64,000 bases of DNA from Pseudomonas parasichuanensis. GTDB taxonomy: Bacteria; Pseudomonadota; Gammaproteobacteria; Pseudomonadales; Pseudomonadaceae. Positions 54,990 through 64,000 of the stretch are shown piece after piece; within the stretch, counting starts at the first letter, position 1, and each line of letters begins with the position of its first letter. The position numbers and the translations under genes were made by a program. The stretch is from the NCBI RefSeq assembly GCF_021601385.1, contig NZ_BQHO01000003.1:186001-250000 (forward strand), given 5' to 3'. The notes beneath the pieces are model-generated. The model did no database searches and was not told the DNA's origin. It saw only the letters and a program-made list of their open reading frames with translations.

Positions 54990-55886
54990 ATGAGCAGTCG
55001 CTGGGAAGGCATCGACGAGTTCGTCGCCGTGGCCGAGTCAGGCCAGTTCACGGCGGCCGCCGAGCGCCTGGGGGTTTCCTCGTCCCATGTCAGCCGGCAG
55101 ATCGCCCGCCTTGAAGAGCGCCTGCAGACCCGCCTGCTGTACCGCAGCACCCGGCGGGTGACCTTGAGCGAGGCTGGGCAGACCTTCCTCCAGCATTGCC
55201 AGCGTCTGCAGGATGGCCGTGAAGAGGCGTTGCGCGCCATGGGCGACCTGGCCAGCGAACCGAAGGGCTTGCTGCGCATGACCTGTGCGGTGGCTTATGG
55301 CGAACGCTTCATCGTGCCGCTGGTGACGCGATTCATGGCGCAATACCCGCAATTGCGGGTCGAAGTGGAACTGAGCAACCGCACCCTCGACCTGCTGCAT
55401 GAAGGCATGGACATGGCGATCCGCCTGGGCCGCCTGCAGGACTCGCGGCTGGTGGCCACGCGCCTGGCGCCGCGGCGCATGTACCTGTGTGCCTCGCCTG
55501 CCTACCTGGAACGCTATGGCCGGCCACACAGCCTGTCGGAGCTGGCGCGGCACAATTGCCTGATCGGCAGTTCCGACCTGTGGGCGCTGCAGCAGGATGG
55601 CCGTGAATTCAGCCAGCGGGTGCAGGGCAACTGGCGCTGCAACAGCGGGCAGGCGGTGCTGGATGCGGCGTTGCAAGGGATGGGCTTGTGCCAACTGCCG
55701 GACTACTACGTGCTGGAGCACCTGCACAGTGGCGCGCTGGTGTCGTTGCTGGAAGGGCATCAGCCGCCGAATACGGCGGTGTGGGCGCTGTATCCGCAGC
55801 AGCGGCATCTGTCGCCGAAGGTGCGACGGTTGGTGGACTATCTCAAGGAAGGATTGGCGCAGTTGCCGGAGTACCGGCAGGGCTGA
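54990..55886 (+). CDS. LysR-type regulator divergent from frmA
   Basis: A 298-residue LysR-family regulator: N-terminal winged helix-turn-helix (DEFVAVAESGQFTAAAERLG, then SSHVSRQIARLEERL) and a substrate-binding domain (about 90-295). The divergent position makes it a probable regulator of the formaldehyde genes frmA-fghA (inference). The signal it senses is unknown. A REP doublet follows. Confidence 0.9.
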   Translation: MSSRWEGIDEFVAVAESGQFTAAAERLGVSSSHVSRQIARLEERLQTRLLYRSTRRVTLSEAGQTFLQHCQRLQDGREEALRAMGDLASEPKGLLRMTCAVAYGERFIVPLVTRFMAQYPQLRVEVELSNRTLDLLHEGMDMAIRLGRLQDSRLVATRLAPRRMYLCASPAYLERYGRPHSLSELARHNCLIGSSDLWALQQDGREFSQRVQGNWRCNSGQAVLDAALQGMGLCQLPDYYVLEHLHSGALVSLLEGHQPPNTAVWALYPQQRHLSPKVRRLVDYLKEGLAQLPEYRQG

Positions 55887-55910
55887 ATGACATGTGCTGG
55901 TTTTACCGGC

Positions 55911-55997
55911 CTCTTCGCGGGCAAGCCCGCTCCCACAGGGACCACACAGATTTCAAAACAAGTGGAGATCCCGTGGGAGCGGGCTTGCCCGCGAAAG
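55911..55997. repeat. REP doublet between LysR gene and ispD
   Basis: CTTCGCGGGCAAGCCCGCTC (to CCCACAGGG at 55940) and its inverted mate from GTGGGAGCGGGCTTGCCCGC (ends 55992, then GAAAG) flank a spacer of about 30 bases. A nearly perfect inverted pair. Confidence 0.93.
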
Positions 55998-56018
55998 GGC
56001 CATTGCTGCACTGAAACT

Positions 56019-56726
56019 TCAGCGTCGAGCGGCCCATCGCTGGCGCAACCACTCCAGGTCTTCCGGCCGGGTCACCTTGATGTTGTCGCTGCGCCCTTCG
56101 ATCAAGCGTGGCGCATAGCCGGCCCATTCGATGGCGGAAGACTCATCAGTGACCGCCACATCCGACACCAGGCACTCGGCCAGCGCGCGATGCAGCATCC
56201 CCAAACGGAACATCTGCGGGGTATAGGCCTGCCAGACGGTACTGCGGTCCACCGTGGCGCTCACCCGGCCATCGGCGCCGGCACGCTTGAGCGTGTCCCG
56301 CGCCGGAACGGCCAGCAGGCCACCCACCGGGTCATCGGCAAGCTCTGTCAACAACCGGTCCAGATCGCTGCGCGCCAGGTTCGGCCGCGCCGCATCGTGC
56401 ACCAGGACCCAGTCGTCGTCCGACGCCCCCTGGGCATGCAGCAACAGCAAGGCATTGAGCACCGAATCGGCACGCTCGCGCCCACCCGGGGCACGCTGGA
56501 TGCGCCCGTCGCTGGCACAGGGCAGGCCGGGCCAGTACGGGTCGTCGTCGGCAATGCTGACCACCACGCCCTTGAGCGCGGGGTGGCCTAGAAAACAGTC
56601 GAGGCTATGCTCGAGGATCGTCTGCCCGCCCAATTGCAGGTACTGCTTGGGCCGGTCGGCAGCCATGCGGGCACCAACGCCCGCGGCGGGAATCACGGCC
56701 CAGAAGGCCGGCAATTGCTGGGTCAT
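56019..56726 (-). CDS. ispD: 2-C-methyl-D-erythritol 4-phosphate cytidylyltransferase
   Basis: A 235-residue MEP-pathway nucleotidyltransferase. The CTP-binding loop PAAGVGARMAADRPKQYL is at about 14-31, VHDAARPN near 110 and the family signature with VTDESSAIEWAG near 195. It overlaps ftsB by 4 bases, the common ftsB-ispD pair. Confidence 0.95.
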   Translation of the reverse strand: MTQQLPAFWAVIPAAGVGARMAADRPKQYLQLGGQTILEHSLDCFLGHPALKGVVVSIADDDPYWPGLPCASDGRIQRAPGGRERADSVLNALLLLHAQGASDDDWVLVHDAARPNLARSDLDRLLTELADDPVGGLLAVPARDTLKRAGADGRVSATVDRSTVWQAYTPQMFRLGMLHRALAECLVSDVAVTDESSAIEWAGYAPRLIEGRSDNIKVTRPEDLEWLRQRWAARR

Positions 56727-57004
56727 TTTTGCGGCAGCTGGTAGAGGGTTTCGCCCTCCTTGACCATCCCCAGTTCATGACGAGCCCGTTCTTCCACGGT
56801 CTCCATACCTTTCTTCAGCTCCAGGACTTCCGCATCGAGCACGCGATTACGCTCCAGCAGCCGTTCGTTCTCGGCGTGCTGTTCGTCAATCTGCTGCTTG
56901 AGCTCGGTCACTTGCGCCAGGCTGCCATTACCCACCCAAAGGCGATATTGCAGGCCGCCGAGCAGCAGGAGCAGAACGAGAAACAACCAATAGGGACTGC
57001 GCAT
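56723..57004 (-). CDS. ftsB: Cell division protein FtsB
   Basis: A 93-residue bitopic division protein: a short cytoplasmic N-terminus, one membrane helix (YWLFLVLLLLLGGLQYRLWV) and a periplasmic coiled coil (VTELKQQIDEQHAENERLLE) for binding FtsL and FtsQ. The start MRSPYWLF at 57004 is typical; 32 in-frame codons upstream are not conserved. It lies downstream of eno. Confidence 0.94.
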   Translation of the reverse strand: MRSPYWLFLVLLLLLGGLQYRLWVGNGSLAQVTELKQQIDEQHAENERLLERNRVLDAEVLELKKGMETVEERARHELGMVKEGETLYQLPQK

Positions 57005-57050
57005 GAAGATATCCAGGGTATAAGGCCGCCGCAGCGAGCTTCCGATAGCA

Positions 57051-57076
57051 CGAAGCCTGGCCGAGGCCAGGCTTCG
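57051..57076. other. 12-bp hairpin between eno and ftsB
   Basis: CGAAGCCTGGCC pairs perfectly with GGCCAGGCTTCG around GA. Without a U-run it may act as a weak terminator or mRNA-end stabiliser for eno. Confidence 0.65.
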
Positions 57077-57160
57077 TCGACAGAAACCCGTGTGAAGCAT
57101 CTGAACATTCAGTACGAATGTTCAGGCTGCCTCGGCTGCTGCCTTTTTACCATCTCTTGC

Positions 57161-58507
<1,347 letters not shown>

Positions 58508-58547
58508 TCACCAGGCGACATGGCACGGGCAGGCCTGGCGAAGGGAG

Positions 58548-58569
58548 CCCCTGACCGATAGGTCAGGGG
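58548..58569. other. Hairpin between kdsA and eno
   Basis: CCCCTGACC pairs with GGTCAGGGG around GATA, with no U-run in the minus direction. It is possibly a processing or attenuation element for the highly expressed eno gene. Confidence 0.6.
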
Positions 58570-58604
58570 GTGGAACGGGCGGTACTTTACCCGAGAAATG
58601 AGCT

Positions 58605-61103
<2,499 letters not shown>

Positions 61104-61351
61104 TTAAGGCGGCACGCGCCGCCGGAGAAAGCGAAGGAAGGCCGAAGCCCCCGATCACCTGCGTCAATCACAGTGCATCTCGAACAACTGCCGCGTCTGT
61201 ACAGACCAGGGGTATCCCCGGCATGGAGCTCGCTCGTCATTTTAAGAATCAGCCCAGCAAAAAACTGCTTGGTAATCGGCAACCCCTGTGTTTTCGAGGA
61301 ACCCACAGAAGTTGTATCAAGAAGGGAGGGTAGTCTACCGGAATGTACCCT

Positions 61352-62635
61352 TCAGCTCAAACCTTGCACGCGGGTCGGTGGCTGCCAGTGCAACTGGCAA
61401 TTGGCCTGCCCCAGCCCGGGCAGGTTGGCCACCGCCAGCAAGCGCTCGCCCTGATACAGCAACGGCAGGCGCGGGCGCACGAAATGCGGGATCTGCAACT
61501 CATTGAGCAGGCGCTTGAGGTCGCGCCGACCTCGGCCGGGAAGGTCCAGGACTTCGCCGCCCTGGCGATAGGTGATGCGCAGGCCCTCGGCGGCCGAGTG
61601 CGCCACCAGCCGCACGTGGCCATTGCCCGGCAGCACCAGTGGCTGGGCCGGGTCCTGCCAGGCCAGCTCACCCACAGGCGTGCCCAGCCACTCGCCATTC
61701 AACCACCAGAGGCGTCCATGGCTACGCTGCAACTCGCCGTCGGTCAGGTGCCACACCGGCCGGGCGTCGCCGGCCGCGTCACGCAGGTCGGCCCAGCCCG
61801 CCCAGTGACGACTGTCGGGCAACCGGGTGCGCTGGCTGAGCCAGTACTGCAGGGCATTGCGCTGGCGCGCCGGTGACAACGCCGCGAGGGTGGCGAGGTC
61901 GAGGGAGTCCAGCCCGAGCCAGGGCAGCGGCGCATTGCCGCAGGCCGTCGCCAGGTCGGCTGCGGCCAGTTCATCCAGAAGGCCCAAGGCCTCCCCCAGG
62001 TGTTCGGCGCTGCGCGCCAGGTTGCCTTCGGCCTGGGGCCAGCGCTGGCGCAGCAGCGGCAAGACATCACCGCGCAGGAAATTGCGGGCAAACGTGGTGT
62101 CAGTGTTGGAGGGGTCGTCGACCCACACCAGCCCCTTGCTCCGGGCATAGGCCTGCAATTGCTCGCGCGACAGTTTCAGCAGCGGGCGCACGAGGCTGCC
62201 CTGCCCCAGCGGCCGCGCCTCGGGCATGGCCGACAGGCCTCGCAAGCCGGCGCCGCGCAGCAGACGCAGCAGCAAGGTCTCGGCCTGATCGTCACGGTGC
62301 TGGCCGGTGAACAGCACGGCGCCTGGGACGAGCAGCTTTTTGAACGCTGTGTATCGGGCATCGCGGGCAGCCTGCTCAAGACTGGCACCCGGGGCTACCT
62401 GAACGTGAATAACCTCGAGCTCGATGCCCAGGGCATCACAGACGGTCTTGCAGTGGGCGGGCCATGCATCGGCGACAGCTTGCAGACCATGATGCACATG
62501 GACGGCACGCAGCGGCGGTGCGGGGTGGTTGCGGGTGTAGTCGGCCAGCAGGTGCAGAAGGACGGTGGAGTCGAGGCCGCCGGAGAAGGCGATGTACCAG
62601 GCGGGGGCTGAAAGCCAGGGGGTGAGGTTGAGCAT
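61352..62635 (-). CDS. tilS: tRNA(Ile)-lysidine synthase
   Basis: A 427-residue N-type ATP pyrophosphatase that adds lysine to C34 of tRNA-Ile2 so that it reads AUA. The PP-loop is SGGLDS (18-23), followed by HRDDQAETLLLRLLRGAGL and the C-terminal TilS domains. GAGG precedes the start. It follows accA across a REP doublet, the usual neighbour. Confidence 0.96.
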   Translation of the reverse strand: MLNLTPWLSAPAWYIAFSGGLDSTVLLHLLADYTRNHPAPPLRAVHVHHGLQAVADAWPAHCKTVCDALGIELEVIHVQVAPGASLEQAARDARYTAFKKLLVPGAVLFTGQHRDDQAETLLLRLLRGAGLRGLSAMPEARPLGQGSLVRPLLKLSREQLQAYARSKGLVWVDDPSNTDTTFARNFLRGDVLPLLRQRWPQAEGNLARSAEHLGEALGLLDELAAADLATACGNAPLPWLGLDSLDLATLAALSPARQRNALQYWLSQRTRLPDSRHWAGWADLRDAAGDARPVWHLTDGELQRSHGRLWWLNGEWLGTPVGELAWQDPAQPLVLPGNGHVRLVAHSAAEGLRITYRQGGEVLDLPGRGRRDLKRLLNELQIPHFVRPRLPLLYQGERLLAVANLPGLGQANCQLHWQPPTRVQGLS

Positions 62636-62679
62636 CAGGGCCTCACTTGACTTGAGATCGCTGGGGGCGCTTTGCGCCC

Positions 62680-62750
62680 CTTTCGCGGCACGAGTCCGCT
62701 CCTACAAGGGATCGCGATGATCTGTAGGAGCGGCCTTGTGCCGCGAAAGG
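62680..62750. repeat. REP doublet between tilS and accA
   Basis: TTTCGCGGCACGAGTCCGCT (to CCTACAAGGG at 62710) faces TGTAGGAGCGGCCTTGTGCC (ends near 62750 with GCGAAAGG). The two form a hairpin-capable inverted pair. Confidence 0.88.
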
Positions 62751-62773
62751 GCCGCAGAGCGGCCCCGTACCAA

Positions 62774-63721
62774 TCAGAGGCCGTAGCTCATCAGGCGATC
62801 GTAACGGCGCTTGAGCAGCGCGTCGTTGTCGAGCTTGCCGAGCATGTCCAGCTGCTCGATCAGGTCGGCGCGGATGCTTGCAGAGACCTTGGCCGGGTCG
62901 CGGTGGGCGCCGCCCAGCGGCTCCTGGATGACCTTGTCGACGATGTTCAGGCTCTTCAGGCGCTCAGCGGTGATGCCCATGGCTTCGGCTGCATCGGCGG
63001 CCTTGTCGGCGGTCTTCCACAGGATCGAAGCACAGCCTTCCGGCGAGATCACCGAGTAGGTCGAGTACTGCAGCATGTTCAGCTGGTCGCACACGCCAAT
63101 GGCCAGTGCACCGCCGGAACCACCCTCACCGATCACGGTGGCGATGATCGGGGTCTTCAGGCGCGCCATCACCCGCAGGTTCCAGGCAATGGCTTCGCTC
63201 TGGTTGCGCTCTTCGGCGTCGATGCCCGGGTAGGCGCCCGGGGTATCGATGAAGGTCAGGATCGGCATCTTGAAGCGTTCGGCCATTTCCATCAGACGGC
63301 ACGCCTTGCGGTAGCCCTCAGGGCGCGGCATGCCGAAGTTGCGGCGAACCTTCTCGCGCACTTCGCGGCCCTTCTGATGACCGATGACCATCACCGGCTT
63401 GTCGTTGAGGCGCGCGGTACCACCAACAATGGCGGCGTCGTCGGCGAAATGACGGTCGCCGTGCAGCTCTTCGAACTCGGTGAAGATGTGGTCGATGTAG
63501 TCGAGGGTATACGGACGGCGCGGGTGACGGGCCAGGCGAGCGATCTGCCAGCTGGTCAGGTTGCCGAAGATGCTCTCGGTCAGGGTGCTGCTCTTGTCCT
63601 GCAGACGGGCAATTTCATCGCTGATGTTCAGCGAGTTGTCGTTGCCCACCAGGCGCAGCTCTTCGATCTTGGCTTGCAGGTCGGCAATCGGCTGTTCGAA
63701 ATCGAGGAAATTCGGGTTCAT
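62774..63721 (-). CDS. accA: Acetyl-CoA carboxylase carboxyltransferase subunit alpha
   Basis: A 315-residue subunit that with AccD transfers carboxyl from biotin to acetyl-CoA at the first step of fatty acid synthesis. [40 protein letters not shown] and [13 protein letters not shown] are canonical. GGAAG precedes the start. It lies 105 bases after dnaE on the same strand. Confidence 0.97.
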   Translation of the reverse strand: MNPNFLDFEQPIADLQAKIEELRLVGNDNSLNISDEIARLQDKSSTLTESIFGNLTSWQIARLARHPRRPYTLDYIDHIFTEFEELHGDRHFADDAAIVGGTARLNDKPVMVIGHQKGREVREKVRRNFGMPRPEGYRKACRLMEMAERFKMPILTFIDTPGAYPGIDAEERNQSEAIAWNLRVMARLKTPIIATVIGEGGSGGALAIGVCDQLNMLQYSTYSVISPEGCASILWKTADKAADAAEAMGITAERLKSLNIVDKVIQEPLGGAHRDPAKVSASIRADLIEQLDMLGKLDNDALLKRRYDRLMSYGL

Positions 63722-63826
63722 AGGCTTCCGTCTTGGGTCTACGGCCAGGCGGCCGGCCGGTTGATCCGTGTGGCGCCCTACCTTAAGGGATCAGGCGCAT
63801 AAAGGTCGAGATTAAAATGCGTCGTT

Positions 63827-64000
63827 TCAACGGTATTGCAGGAAGACGTTCTCACGCCCGAACTGGTCACGCAGCGCCTGAATCAGGCCGTCGGCCGGGT
63901 CGATGCACCACTGGTCGCCGAACTGCAGCATGGCTTTGGCGTCGCTGCCGGTGTACTCCAGGGTGATCGGGCAGCCCCCGCGGTGACGGGTGATCAGCTC
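63827..64000 (-). CDS. dnaE: DNA polymerase III alpha subunit, last 57 residues (cut by window end)
   Basis: The frame is open from the window edge to TGA and encodes ELITRHRGGCPITLEYTGSD through LIQALRDQFGRENVFLQYR, which resembles the C-terminal end of DnaE of pseudomonads (the OB-like region near the tau-binding tail). Its place before accA is the normal order. Only the tail is visible. Confidence 0.85.
   Translation of the reverse strand, partial: ELITRHRGGCPITLEYTGSDAKAMLQFGDQWCIDPADGLIQALRDQFGRENVFLQYR

Overview
This window is chromosomal DNA of a fluorescent Pseudomonas, most likely the P. putida group. The evidence is high GC, the gene order (oprD-proS-dinB-fMet tRNAs-mprF-kup-rimO; fpr/finR-dgkA-erdR; recX-recA-cinA; mutS-fdxA-rsmZ-rpoS-nlpD-pcm-surE-truD-ispF; ispD-ftsB-eno-kdsA-pyrG-tilS-accA-dnaE), paired REP elements, and an RsmZ small RNA with a GacA box.

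Layout. 1-5.2 kb: end of an OprD porin, proS, a lipoprotein, LexA-controlled dinB, and three tandem initiator tRNA genes, each with its own promoter and terminator. 5.4-15.4 kb: an aminoacyl-phosphatidylglycerol synthase/hydrolase pair, kup, rimO, a GNAT gene, an unusual RsuA-like pseudouridine synthase, a DUF1456 gene and trmO. 15.5-23.8 kb: the fpr/finR divergon, dgkA, erdR, tapT, a secreted protein, a LOG protein, recX, SOS-controlled recA and the CinA-type amidohydrolase.

23.9-44.1 kb is accessory DNA in the mutS-cinA interval, a known home of R-type tailocins. All tail and lysis genes lie on the minus strand in P2-like order. The locus looks like the collapsed remains of two tandem tailocins. 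There are two near-identical sheath genes and two Com-like zinc-finger genes. The start of a second tube gene is fused in frame to the end of a spike (gpV) gene. A second deletion joins gpJ to the tail fiber and removes gpI. On the right is a prophage remnant: a fragment resembling the end of a head protease, a cytosine methyltransferase missing its motif I end but carrying four 25-residue repeats, small phage genes, an excisionase and a tyrosine integrase. Between the integrase and mutS sits an AT-richer, tightly overlapped three-gene cassette (HATPase, STAS-like DUF4325 protein, single-pass membrane protein). It is the best candidate here for an undescribed regulatory or defence system.

44.1-64 kb returns to core genes: mutS, fdxA, rsmZ, rpoS and its upstream partners, glutathione-dependent formaldehyde oxidation (frmA-fghA) with a divergent LysR gene, isoprenoid genes ispD and ispF, ftsB, eno, kdsA, pyrG, tilS, accA and the last codons of dnaE. 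Assignments rest on reading the sequence and on family knowledge. No database search was run.
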